Below, one piece after another: positions 44,457 through 55,833 of a DNA stretch of 64,000 nt. The stretch is from Vicia villosa (Eukaryota > Streptophyta > Magnoliopsida > Fabales > Fabaceae), in contig NW_026705331.1 in the NCBI RefSeq assembly GCF_029867415.1, positions 124,001-188,000 on the forward strand, read 5' to 3'. The notes beneath the pieces were generated by a model. That model worked only from the letters and a program-made list of their open reading frames with translations. It did no database searches and was not told where the DNA came from. Within the stretch, counting starts at the first letter, position 1. Each line of letters starts with the position of its first letter. The translations under genes and the position numbers were made by a program.

Positions 44457-46301
44457 ATTCTGGGATCTCTCTATCATAGAAAGCTGTCTCTTGCAGCTAC
44501 GTATGTCAATCAGGATCAGAAGTATGTACTTTTCTGCATTGGAAAAGGTATGAAAGTTAATCTCTCACACATTCTTTTTCAACATTTGAAGACAAATATT
44601 GAAGAATCAAGAGATGAAGAACGTAAGAAGAATCCAAATTTCAAGAAGAATACTATCCCTCTTGCTAGAATGATTTTAGATATTTTGATAGAAAGTGACT
44701 TGATGGATGTTCTGAGAGCTGTTGGTTCACCCAAGTTCTTAACTGTCATCCAAGGACGTATTCTGAATGCTATTGATTTACAAAGGATGAAGCTGATTGA
44801 AAAGGTAACTTCTATTCCAAGAATATTTTCCAATATTCTGACTAGAAGAACTCCTGTTGTGAGTTTCTCTCACATGTTCAAAGAAGAGCTAGACAAGTCT
44901 GTTAAGCGCTATTTGAAGTCATGTGTCAAAGCTCAAACTTTTGTTGATCCTGCGTGGATTCGAGGAAGAACTCTTCCATCTCTGGATGAGTTGAGAAAGA
45001 AAGAAAAGAAGAAGAAAGAAAAGAAATTGAAGAAAAAAGCCTCAGAAGCAGGACCTAATGCTAAGCCAGCTAAGAAGTAGAAGAAACCCTTTGATCCTCT
45101 CAAGGTACAATCTGATGATTATCTTGCTGAGAGTATTCATAAAGCTTTTCGTGCAGATACTTCTGCATGTTCCTCTCCGAAAAAGCCTCCTCCTTCTGAA
45201 CCCCACAATTCTTTCACCATTCCAAGTAACCAACCACCTCCTTCTACACAAATTCTGAACCCTCAACCACTAAATGCTATCCCCCACATCCCTTCTAAAA
45301 ATTCATCTTCATCCACCTCCTTCTAAGATTCTACATCTTCTTTCAAACCTTTTATCACCCATTCTTTACCTTCAAGAAAATCCAAACCCTATTGCCTTCT
45401 GTACCCTGATTATCGTTTCACCTTTAATCCTCCTGAACCCTCTTTTGATATCTGCTTTGACTTGTTCAAGCTTAAGTTCAGAACAAGGATGGAAACTTTG
45501 AGAGCTGCTCATGACTCCAAGTTGGATCATGTTGCTATTCAAAGCTTATGGAAAATCTTTAAGAAGGACTTTCAGTTTGATGCTATGAACATCCAGAAGA
45601 GATGCTTGGTTGAGGCATCTGGCTCTCCTGGTTGTTTCTTAGGAGTTGATGATGGTAGGTACCATCATCCAATCAGAAATTGGAAATATCTTGAAGAGAA
45701 AGAATTTGTCGATGAACTTGAGGAAGTGCAGCCTCTTGCTATGGTTGTATGGAAGCCTCAGTTTCATGTTCTGACTAGAGACTTTCAGTCATTATTCAAC
45801 TGGTTAAGGTAGAATCCCTCTGCTAAAGCACCAGATATGGTATATCCAGAAGTTGAATACCCATCAGAACCTGCTGCTCCTACACCTCCAAGGAATCTGG
45901 CTGAGATCCTTCAGGCTCTTGCAAATTCTGATTCAGATATCCCTGCTCCAGAATATGCTGAAGATGCTTCTATGTCAGAAGTTGATGCTGAGAATCACGT
46001 TGTTAAGAATCATCCTGCTGAGAAACTTCCTGTTCAGGAAAATCAAGATGATGTTCTCATGATTCATGCTACTGTTGAGCATGCTACTCCTTTGAACAAT
46101 AGTTGTGAAGCTTCTTCTGCTGAACCTTCTGTTCTGGTGAACGCCATGAAGGCTCTTCAAAAGAATCAAGCTGATCTAGCTTCTCGTTTGGATAAGCATG
46201 AAGATACTCACAATGAGTTTCGATCGTTTATGAAGACGCAGACTGAAAGCACTTCTGAGATTCAAAACCTTCTGGCCAAAATAGTTTTTAAGCTAGGCTA
46301 G
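44457..46301 (+). pseudogene. Inner copia ORF3 (env-position / putative plant transposon protein) with three stops
   Basis: A single frame from about 44457 with TAG near 45080, TAA near 45325 and TAG near 45812. The first part (KVNLSHILFQHLKTNIEE ... PLARMILDILIESDL) resembles the plant protein family found downstream of pol in SIRE-type elements and annotated as putative plant transposon protein. A Lys-rich linker, a Pro/Ser-rich stretch and a C-terminal coiled coil (MKALQKNQADLASRLDKHEDTHNEF) follow. No signal peptide is seen. Function unknown. Confidence 0.6.
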
Positions 46302-47289
46302 TCGTATTGTGTCTTGGTTTTAGTTGTTTTCTTGGTTTTTTTTGTTTTTTTTGCATCTGTTTCTTGCATCTGCTTCTATCCTTTGTATCTTCTGATATTT
46401 TATTGAATCAATGAAATATTATCTTCTTCACTCATATTGTTTTTCATCTGAATTTTTTAAATGCTTTTTGATGTTATGACAAAAAGGGGGAGAAACATGA
46501 TAATTGATATGGTTTATTATATCAGTTACTGGGATTAAGTCTCAACATTCCTAACATTATTTGCAAGTTCTATGTCTTTGAGATTTTTTGCAGGATTGAA
46601 GACATTCTGAAAAAGCTCAACATGAGAAGCAAATACATGGGGAAATGCAATTCTATAAAGAAGCATGTTCTTGGAATTTGAAGCAAGCTTAGTGTTGTGA
46701 AGCTTCAAGATCAGAAGCAAGAAGGAAGAATGTTCTGATATTCTCGTGGCAGAATATGCTCTAATACATTCCTATCTCTCATATGTTCTGATACATATTC
46801 TTTTTAAGAACTTACCAAAGTTTGCTCTGATACATGTTCTTTCTTAAAAGAATGTTATGATTCATTCATGCTCTGACTTTTGTTGTCTAGTTTGTTCTGA
46901 AACATTTCAGGATGTAAAGATGCTCTGATGATGCTCTAGTACATTCAAGAATGTTCTGATACAATCAAGCATGATATGATTCAAGAAGAAATTCAAAGCT
47001 TTGAAGCTGTCCTATGGAAGCAAGAAGCAGAAGCTCTGAATGTTCTAAAGTTCTAGGCAAATGTGAACATCTCGACTGAAATGGAAAATACTCAGGGAAG
47101 TCTTTTATTTATAAATTCTTCTAGTATTTATTTCAGGGGGAGATTGTTAATCTCAGGGGGAGACATATTCACACACTATGTTTATATGCTTATGCTATAA
47201 CTGTGTAATTGTCTTTGGTCATCTGATATTCTGATTGCAAATTCATATCAATTATATATGTTTTTGTCATCATCAAAAAGGGGGAGATT
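46302..47289 (+). other. Inner copia 3' non-coding region with repeated polypurine motifs
   Basis: No gene after ORF3. AAAAAGGGGGAGA occurs at 46481-46493, TCAGGGGGAGA around 47133 and 47153, and the true polypurine tract CAAAAAGGGGGAGAT ends at 47289 before the LTR. Confidence 0.6.
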
Positions 47290-48436
47290 GTTAGAACAAG
47301 ATTTGTTCTGATCAATATTCTTAGTTTTTATGATAACATTATATATGAATTTTGTATAAGACAATGTGGTACTCTAATCCTATGCACTTTCCATTTTAGG
47401 AAATATATATAAAGAGTATGCACAATTCAGCGCAAGAAGCACTGACTCAGAAGGTTCAAGTACGCAACATCAGAACATGCTCTCGCAAGACATCAGAAGA
47501 TGGTCAAGCAGAATCAGAACATGGTCTATGAAGCATCAGAAGAACTTGAGTTCAGAAGCAGAAGCACTGAAGTTCTTATGGTATCACGCTAGAAGCACTT
47601 CAAAGTCAGAAGACAAAGAAGATGCTCTGCACCAAGCTGAATGACTCTGATATTCAAACGTTGTATCTACAAACATCATATCAGAAGCAAATACAAGATG
47701 GCAGGCTACGTTGACTGACAAAAGGAACGTTAGAAGCTATTAAAGGCATAGTCAGTTAAAGCAGGAAAAGCAAGGCTTGAGGTAGTTGACAAAAGAGTGA
47801 AACATTAAATGCAAAGCTGTACGGATCACGCAATGCATTAAGTGCTCCCAATGGTCATCTTCTCAAAACGCCTATAAATAGTGAAGTTCTGATCAGAAGC
47901 AAGGTTACAACACTTACGCGAGCAACTCTGCACAAACAACCTTAAACGCTGCTGAATCAAAGTCTTACAAACTTCATCTTCAACCTCACTACTCTTGTAA
48001 TATCTTACTGAGATTTAAGCTTAGAACTTAAGAGAAATATCACAGTTGTGATTATAGCTTTTTAATAAGCATTTGTATACTCTTGTAAACATTTATTTTA
48101 CATTGATTTGTAAAAGGTTCCTAGAGTGATCAAGTTGTGATCAGTAGACTCTAGAAGACTTAGAAGTTTCTAAATGGTGAATTTCCTAGAGTGATCAAGG
48201 TGTGATCAGAATACTCTAGAAGACTTAGAGGGTATCTAAGTGGAAAACCATTGTAATCAAGGTTGATTAGTGGATTAAATCCTCATGTGAGGTAATTCAC
48301 TCTAAGGGGGTGGACTGGAGTAATTTCGTTAACAACGAACCAGGATAAAAATCATTATGCAATTGTTTTTATCTTAAGAGTTTTTAAAGTCACACATATT
48401 CAAACCCCCCCTTTCTAAGTGTTTTTCTATCCTTCA
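47290..48436 (+). repeat. Inner copia 3' LTR
   Basis: 1,147 bp from TGTTAGAAC to ATCCTTCA. It supplies the 130 bp missing from the 5' copy, including the AGGATAAAAATC segment typical of the LTR end. Confidence 0.9.
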
Positions 48437-48441
48437 AAAAG

Positions 48442-49101
48442 TTCATAGGCTTGGCAGCAATCAATCAACACCTTACAGAACTTCTTATAGCTTAAGGATG
48501 TTACAAGTATGTTGTTCTTCTTCGCGGACCCGTCTTTACAAATCTAGTAAAGACATTTTGGGTAAATGCGTCCATCAGTGATGATCACCTTAGTATATCG
48601 GCCAACATTCATGGAATTCCTTTCATCATCATAGAAGAAGTCATAGCTGAATTAATCGGTTTTGAGCCAAATCCCTCTGCACTAGACTTAGAAGAGTTTG
48701 ATCGTTGGAATACCTCAAACTATCTAAACAGAGAGGTGACTCAGATTTTTAATAATGCCGGGTTTCTGACTCCTTTTAGACAAGCTCTTTTCAGGTTTGT
48801 TCTGTCCAACCTGACACCTAAGGGAAGCTTTCTACAACTTGTGTCATGCAAGGATCAGTTTTTAATTCACTGAATCGAAAGTAGTCGTCCTCTCAACCTT
48901 CCGGCAATCATTTTCTGCCATCTAAGGGACTCCCTCATATCCTTAGGGTGTGGTCAAAGTGTTCACATTCCCTATGGAAGAGTTCTCTCTGCATTACTCG
49001 AATCTACTGATATCGTTCAGACAATTCGTGATGCACAATCCCCAAATTATGATTACCTTCTATATGAAGAAAACTGCGAAGCATTCTATTTTTATATGTA
49101 A
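48442..49101 (+). pseudogene. Outer copia ORF, main part (putative plant transposon protein type)
   Basis: The frame continues from 39269-39307 and reads FIGLAAINQHLTELLIA, stop, GCYKYVVLLRGPVFTNLVKTFWVNASI ... IHGIPFIIIEEVIAELIGFEP, then a second stop after QFLIH, and ends MTAA at 49096-49101. The RGPV..NLV..FW pattern is typical of plant transposon-associated proteins annotated as putative plant transposon protein. The stops are TAA where Gln (CAA) is likely and TGA where Trp (TGG) is likely. It is the only coding remnant of the outer element. Confidence 0.5.
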
Positions 49102-49852
49102 TCATTTGTTCTTCTATCTCTGTTTTTATTAATAAAACTTGTCTTTGTTATATCTACTTGTGTGTGGAGCATTATCCTCGTTCTAAGTTAAACAAAGTCT
49201 GAAAATAAAAGACATATATAAGAATCTGTTAATCTGAGCTCAAACATGTTCTGATATACTGGTCACCATATCCTCTGAAATTATTTTGAACAAAATAGAC
49301 TCTGACATAACTCAAGTAAAATTAAATATTATCTATGTTTAAGAATTCGTGATAAAAGAAGTTTGTATTCTAAGCATCATTCCTGTCAGAACTTCTAAAG
49401 AAGATTTGTGCACTAATAAAATGCTATATCTGATAATCTTCTGAAAGAAATAGGCAAAATTAGAAAATTACTCAAGAAGACAGTAGCATACCTTCCTTTC
49501 AGATATTCATCTCAGGGGGAGATTGTTAGAACTCAAGAATGGCTGAATCAGAAACAAATAGGAATACTTAATTTAGGGGGAGCTGTATTTCATAAATTAT
49601 TAGGACAATCTAGTTCAAGGGGAGATTATATATCTCAGGGGGAGAATACCACCTCAATCCCTATCCTACCCTATTATAAGCTTTTTGATGATAACAAAAA
49701 GGGGAGAAAGAAAGAGTATATTTTTGATGAATAAATCAGTTGCTTGATTGAACATGAAAAATGAGATGAAGTTTACTTGCTTAATTATTATCCTCTCATA
49801 AAATTGTTCCATCAAAATACATGGTTTTTGTCATCATCAAAAAGGGGGAGAT
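49102..49852 (+). other. Outer copia 3' non-coding region with repeated polypurine motifs
   Basis: Contains CTCAGGGGGAGATTGTTAGAA at 49511-49531, which looks like a polypurine tract plus the first bases of an LTR, and further GGGGGAG-type tracts near 49574 and 49637. The functional tract is AAAAAGGGGGAGAT just before 49853. Confidence 0.6.
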
Positions 49853-52700
49853 TGTTAGAACAAGATTGAGAATCTATGTTCAGAATCTAGTTTTGATGAT
49901 AACAAGCATATATTTTGTGAGTAACAATTTTATTACTAATGGTTTCATTTAGTGTGCAGATATTATGGTATAAATCTTATACAGGATTCATCAGAAAAAG
50001 AGTACAACAACTACATCTAAAAAATTCAGAAGATTGACAAAGCTAAACATCATTCATCAGATGTTCTGACTAAGAATACGTCAAACCAGCCAAGATCAGC
50101 AAATCAGAAGTAAAGAAGCAACAACGAGGAACAAGACCATTCAGAAGAATATGCAACAACAATAGTATCACAAGAAGCTAGAATTCAACAAGATAATCTT
50201 CAAAGTAATACCAACGCTTACAAACAAAAACTATATCAGAAACTGAATTAGATATGAAAGAAGAATCAAACATTCAGAAGATGGAAGAAAGTTAAAGTCA
50301 TCATATCAAATAAAGCCTCAATCAGAAAGTACATTAGAAGCTGCAAGGAAATGAACAAGAAAGATCATTACAAGAAGCTTTGCAAACATCAGAAGATCAC
50401 GCAAGTATAAAGATTAGAAGTTATGAAGTTACAAGTTCTGAAGCTACGATATAGTGACATACAAGATACAAACATCAGCAAAAGTCACGTACAAGCCAAT
50501 GAAGAACCTACAGCTCAGCATACAGAATTGAATAAAATACAAAGAGCTGAGAATCAAAGGGAGAGCCGTTATAAACATCATCACGTGCAAAATGGTTACA
50601 ACATTTAAAAGGAACAACTCACAAGGTTAAAAGAAGAAGCAAGCTACATGCAGCACATTGAAGAAAGAAAAACCAGAGTAGCACGCCACAAACTGACATC
50701 AGGATAAGATTATGTCATGGACACATGCAGCCAATCAATACGAAGCGTTCAAATCCATACTCAACCAGATTGCAACGGCTACATTCCAACGGTAACCACT
50801 CATCAAGCTATAAATAGAACCAATCTTAAAATTGGATGTGTGTGGAGTGACCACAATATATGGAATCCATCCAGCCTGCACAGAGTGAAAAATCAATCTA
50901 TACAGAATGGAGAGTGAGTGATCATCCATCCCTTTAATGGATCCGGAGAGAAAAATACAATATCCAATAAGGATCATCCATGAAGATAAGAAGAAAATGT
51001 GCAACCAAAGATATATTCTGCATAAAAAAAAGAAAGAATCTGCAGAACCCATCTGTGTATTTGTAGATTTAGCAGCTGAGCATGGATACTTAAATGAAGA
51101 AATATGAAGACCTGCATAAGAAGATACAAGAGGCAACACATAGTCTGTATATGATAAGCAACAGTAATGAAATACACTAATCATATGTCTGTACAATACA
51201 AGAGAGAGAAAATGTGTGAGAAAGCAAACACACATAAGAAGATACGCAAGAGGCAACACATACTATGTATGTGATCATCCACAGTGTTGTTATACACTAA
51301 ACACATGCCTATGTGATGGAAACAGAGAGCATGAACGTGAAAGCTGACGAGCTAATTTAACTGCTCCATTAAGAGGAAACATACACTATGTGTATGATGA
51401 TTAAATGTTGAAATACACATCATATGCCTACCATGAAGAATCTCCTAGAGGATGAAGAAGAAAACCTTCATGCTATGAAGAATGCTCCATTGAGGAGAAT
51501 TGAACACATCCAAGAATACTTGATCAAGCATTAAATTGATCATGTTGAGACAAAGGGAACTGCATACACTGAGTTGTTGCTCGTAGAGTGTTTCATGCTT
51601 ACTGATGTTGATCAATGTGTCATCAGCTGTTATCAGCTTAATGATCAGTATTGAAGAAGAAGATGAAGATCAAGAAAGAAGCAACCTACATAAGAGCTAC
51701 TGCTCTTTATCTGCTTTCAGAAGAAGAAAATCTCATCCAGAAGTTCAAGAATAAAAGACTACAAGTTCATTGGTTATTCTTGTATTTAAGTGTAAAACAC
51801 ATAGAGTTGTTACTTGTAATGTGTTATATCTTAGGAAACTTCTAATAGATTGTTTAGTATCCAGAAGTGACTTCTAGTCAGTGAGGCGTAAACATATGTA
51901 TTGAAAATAGGAGACTGTCTGCTTGAATAAGAAGCACATCTGTAAATCTATAGAAGATGCCTTGAGCGACCAGTTGCGGTCAAAAGCTTAAGACAATCGA
52001 CTGCGGTCATTGTGGAAATCTCTTGGAGACCAAGTGAAGGTCAGGAGTCTTGGAGTCAATGGATGTTATATCTCGTGGAGATCACTGAACAGTGCATTGC
52101 AGTCAGTTACAGTAGGTAGCTGTGCAGGAAGTTAGTCACAACGCGTTGTTGTGCAGGTTACTAGATTGATGAACGTTATATTCGGAAGGGATCACTGAAA
52201 GGTATAGTCATCTAGGGGTTAGTCACTCGCGGGTAGCTTGTGCAGGGTTAGTCACAGCAGTTGGTTGTGTAGGTTGTTAGTCACGACGGAGGATCGTGCA
52301 GATGTAATCATGATTTGGTTATAGTGGATTAAGACCTCTGCACAAGAGGCAAATCACCTGAAGAAGGTGGACCGGAGGTAGCCTTATTCAGAAGGTGAAC
52401 CAAGATAAAAATGAATGCGTCTTTTACTTTTTATGCACTATTCGTTTTAACTTAGAACATTCAAGCAAAAGTTCCTCAGAACTGTACTGAGCAAGTCAGA
52501 ATTTATGATAACACACAGAAGTTAAAATGAACATATTATTGGTTATGTAGTTCTACATCCTCATGCTTCCGCAACATCAAAAGCATAATCCAATAGATGA
52601 TAAAAACGAAAGAAAGAAAAGACGTTAATAAAGAAAGGGAATTTTAATTGATAAAGAACACAATTCAATCCCCCCTTTCTTGTGTTTTTCTCCACCTTCA
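49853..52700 (+). repeat. 3' LTR of outer copia element
   Basis: 2,848 bp, TGTTAGAAC to CACCTTCA. It shows the uninterrupted sequence at the Ogre insertion point (around 51176) and the 606 bp missing from the 5' LTR. Confidence 0.92.
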
Positions 52701-52704
52701 AGAT

Positions 52705-53204
52705 TAGGGCTGGCAAAACGGGCCGCCCGCCCTGCCTTATGCCTGCCAAAAAACGAGCGGGGCGGGCATGCCCGCTAAATAAAATGGGCATAAAGGTCAT
52801 GCCCACCCCGCTAAGATGGCGGACGGCGGGCTTACCCGACTATTTTTATTTATATTTTTTAATAGATTAATAGGTTTTTTACCTTTTAATTAAACTTTTC
52901 ACTTATTTTTTAAAACAATTTTTTATAAAAGCAACTTTTTAAAAAATTTACTTAAAAATATATTACATATATTTATAGATAAATGTATAAAATAAACCAT
53001 CAAGAATTGGAAATACTAGAATTAACTAAAAAAATAGTGAGTTTTGGAGGAAGGGCGGGCTTTGGCAAGGCGGGTATGGCGGGTGGCGGGTTTTTGCGGG
53101 GCGAGCTTTAGCGAGCGGCGGGCCTAAAATCCCAATCCCACCCGCCATTTTTTGGCGGGTGCGCGGGCCGGCCCGGCGGGCCACGACCAATTTTGCCACC
53201 CTTA
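52705..53204. mobile_element. Non-autonomous hAT-type element, 500 bp
   Basis: Ends are TAGGGCTGGCAAAA and, reversed, TAAGGGTGGCAAAA, with GC-rich subterminal repeats (GGCGGGC and its complement). The 8-bp target duplication TTCAAGAT is at 52697-52704 and 53205-53212. It landed across the end of the outer copia LTR, which finishes at 52700. No transposase. Confidence 0.85.
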
Positions 53205-53212
53205 TTCAAGAT

Positions 53213-54072
53213 GATAATTGGTCAAACTTACTTGCTAATCCATTTGAAAAATCTTCTTCTCACAGTGCACTTATGTCACCAGAAGCATCTTCTTTCATTT
53301 TTGTCTCATTGCATCAAGAAAGACAACTCACAAATCAATTATTAGTTATTATATACAGAAAGACAAATCAAAAATTAGTAGTCATACTTCAATGTTCCAG
53401 CTATAATGTAGTATATACATAAAATAGATCCAAACAAAATGGTAAAACTAATTGTTACATGAGAACAGCTAGTGTGGAACCAGCAGTTGAACTACCCTAA
53501 TATCGATGATAACATTTACGATGTTTTATTGAAGCAACATACCAGTGTCATCTCTATCATAAAAGTGTTGATAATAAAATCCATACCCATAAATACTAAA
53601 GATGCATACTGGAATCCACAAGCAGACAATAACTACTACCAATAAAATTGTTGATATTATAAAGATTAGCAAAGAGTACGGACACCTAAGTTGATAGAAA
53701 CACAAAATCAGAGTTGAGTCAAAACATGCGTGTATTAGAGAATAGTGTATTTGAGAAAGAAAATAATTATAAAAGTAGTGAAGAATATTCTCACCATTTG
53801 GATTTCCTTGCTCATAGAATTTTCAAAGGAGAAGAACAACCTTTGATGCCGTTATACCTACAACACATGTGATACCCCTTTTAGCAACTTAGTCATTGAA
53901 AGTTTACTTTTTTTTCACTGTAACTGAACAAAAGAAAACAATAACTCAACGAAACTATTGGTATTTTAACATATCGAACTCCGAGAAATTATCATGGATC
54001 GAATTGTCAACATATCACCATAGAAAATCAATTCTTCAATAACCCAAAGTCCTAATTACTTTAAAACCCTAA
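53213..54072. other. No supported gene
   Basis: AT-rich right flank of the outer element. The 22-bp string at 53341-53362 also occurs at 2251-2272. Short ORFs here have no family features. Confidence 0.5.
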
Positions 54073-54445
54073 GGGTGTGTTTGTTACAAGGTTACCAAAA
54101 TTATTCCTGTGAATATGAGTATGGGAATGCAATATTCCCATGTTTGATTCAAGTTTTAAAAAGTTATTCCAAGGAATATTATTTACACATAGTTTTGCAA
54201 TTCTTCCAAGGCATAAAGGGTGGGAATAAAATATTCCCATGGGAATAAGTTAAACCAACTCTAACTTCCAACTATCACTCGTAATTATTATTATTTTTAT
54301 TTTTTTATAATTTAAATTTAAACAAATTATGTCTAGGAATCTAAATTTTTACCAAACACATAGGTTGGAACAATATTCCTAGGAATAATATCCTTGGAAT
54401 AGTATTCCAAGAAATATAATCTTAAGCCATGAAACAAACACACCC
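54073..54445. mobile_element. PIF/Harbinger-like (Tourist) MITE
   Basis: Terminal inverted repeats GGGTGTGTTTGTT and AACAAACACACCC, flanked by TAA on both sides, the 3-bp target type of PIF/Harbinger. The interior has repeated GGAATA/TATTCC inverted motifs. 373 bp, non-coding. Confidence 0.8.
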
Positions 54446-54807
54446 TAAATGATATAGAAGATCTAAATTTAAAAAAACACTAAATCATTGAAATTCTAAA
54501 ACATTTTGCAGCAACAAAAGGAAACCCTTAAACCTTGGCAACTCTAAATCCATTTTTAAAGTAATATTTAAAAAACCCAAAAATAATAGGTGAAAATTGC
54601 AAATCTGCATCAACTTGAAACAGAAGCATCAACAAAATAAAAACTAAATAAGCAGAAGAAATATCGTGAATAGATGAAGGAGATAAACCCACTGTGCATC
54701 TTCCTCAATTTCATAGGATTTACGAAACCCTAATTTCGCGCACAAATATGGACTTTGATTAGGGATTTGTTAGCAAACTCTTACAGATAATATCATTCCG
54801 GTTTGTA

Positions 54808-54977
54808 TAGAAGAAGAGAAAAAATGAAGAAGAAAAGGGTGAAGAAGAAGGAGATGGAGAATGAAGCTGAGAAAGAGAGAGGGAAAATGAACGTGAGAGA
54901 GAAAGAGAAGAGGGAAGAGAGAGATGAGAGAGAGAAAGAGAAAGAGGAAAAGGACGATGAGAGAGAAAGAGTGTGAA
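54808..54977. repeat. GA-rich polypurine tract
   Basis: About 170 bp of GAAGAAG and GAGAGA-type low-complexity sequence. The long ORFs on the opposite strand (Ser/Leu/Phe-rich) are composition artefacts. Confidence 0.8.
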
Positions 54978-55679
54978 TGAAAATTATGAAAATTTTGAAA
55001 TTTGAAATCAAGTAGACATTGAAAATGGCAAAACATTATTAATTATTATTTTATAATTTAACTAATATTAACTAATAATGTTAATTATTAACTAATAATA
55101 CTAATTAATAATGTAAATATTAACTATTAATTAATATATTTTATAATTTAATTAACTAATATATTGACTAATAAATTAACAGTAACTATAATATGTTAGC
55201 AAAGGCAACTACATAACACAAACCAAGGTGCAGTCTAGAGGTAAGGGTGTTTTTCATGTATGTTTTGGGTCCTGGATTCAACACCCCATATGACCAATTT
55301 TTAAAGCTTTCATATTTAACATTTTAACAACCATATAATAAAATAATAATAAAAAACGCCACATGGAAATAAAATAAATAAAATGTCACCTAAGCCAACC
55401 ACGTCATTAAAAAAAATTTTAAAAATATCAAAAAAAATTGTCACGTCATTAATTCTGATGATTGTATTTCTTGAGGGGGCAAAATAGGGGAATCTTCATA
55501 TGTTAGGGGGCGAATCCAAACTTTTTTTTACAGGGGCGTTTTTCAAACCTCGCCCATATGACAGGGGGTAAAATAGCTATTATCCCTATTTTAAAAAGGG
55601 AGTTAGGAGAAGAGAGTTTTTGCCTGTACGTAGAAACTTGATTTAGAGAAAAAAAAAGAGGCAAAGGTTAGTGTTGATT
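54978..55679. other. AT-rich and unclassified repeat-like stretch
   Basis: 55020-55200 is TTAATTAACTAATA-type AT repeat. 55430-55590 has GGGGGCAAAATAGGGG, TTAGGGGGCGAATCC and ACAGGGGGTAAAATAG, a phrasing I associate with repeated legume DNA but cannot assign to a family. Confidence 0.35.
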
Positions 55680-55833
55680 CTGATGATCTTTTATATAGAA
55701 ATCCATAATCAATCAAAATAATGAATCTGCACACTCAAAAAATTATTAGAATACAAAATTGTTACATATAAAATATATGTATTGTTATCATCAAAACTAA
55801 AGATTGAATACACAACCAAATCTTGTTCTAATA
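55680..55833 (-). repeat. SIRE-like LTR fragment, reversed
   Basis: On the minus strand it begins TATTAGAACAAGATT and contains TTTTGATGATAACAA, matching the first part of the copia LTRs at 2283 and 39308. Only about 150 bp is recognisable. Confidence 0.5.

Larger units (their letters stand above)
39308..48436 (+). mobile_element. Inner Ty1/copia element, SIRE/Maximus type, decayed
   Basis: Inserted in the outer element. The 5' LTR is truncated (39308-40326; it lacks about 130 bp of its end, the primer site and the gag start) and the 3' LTR is full (47290-48436). Flanking 5-mers are AAAAT (39303-39307) and AAAAG (48437-48441), a duplication with one change; AAAAG keeps the outer ORF in frame. 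gag-pol has several stops and frameshifts, and the RT end and RNase H are missing, so it is dead. LTR divergence is roughly 25 substitutions in 1.02 kb. Confidence 0.88.
2283..52700 (+). mobile_element. Outer Ty1/copia element, SIRE/Maximus type, gag-pol-less, hosting nested insertions
   Basis: LTRs begin TGTTAGAAC and end CCTTCA. A copia-type primer site (TGATATCAGAGC) follows the 5' LTR, and a polypurine tract AAAAAGGGGGAGAT precedes the 3' LTR at 49853. The target duplication is AGATG at 2278-2282. The right copy is interrupted by a hAT element: AGAT at 53209-53212 plus G at 53213 restores AGATG. Inside, after removing the Ogre (3613-36846) and inner copia (39308-48436) insertions, only about 2.9 kb of internal sequence remains, with one decayed ORF and no gag or pol. 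It was probably a large non-autonomous derivative. LTR divergence over 2283-3612 is about 31 substitutions (2.3%), the oldest datable layer here along with the inner copia. Confidence 0.85.

Noticed and set aside
54061..54460. Possible hAT element at the AGGGTGTGTTTG repeats
   Set aside because: No 8-bp duplication; the TAA flanks fit PIF/Harbinger better.
54770..55036. Ser/Leu/Phe-rich ORFs on the minus strand
   Set aside because: Complement of a GA-rich low-complexity tract; no domain, and frames overlap freely.
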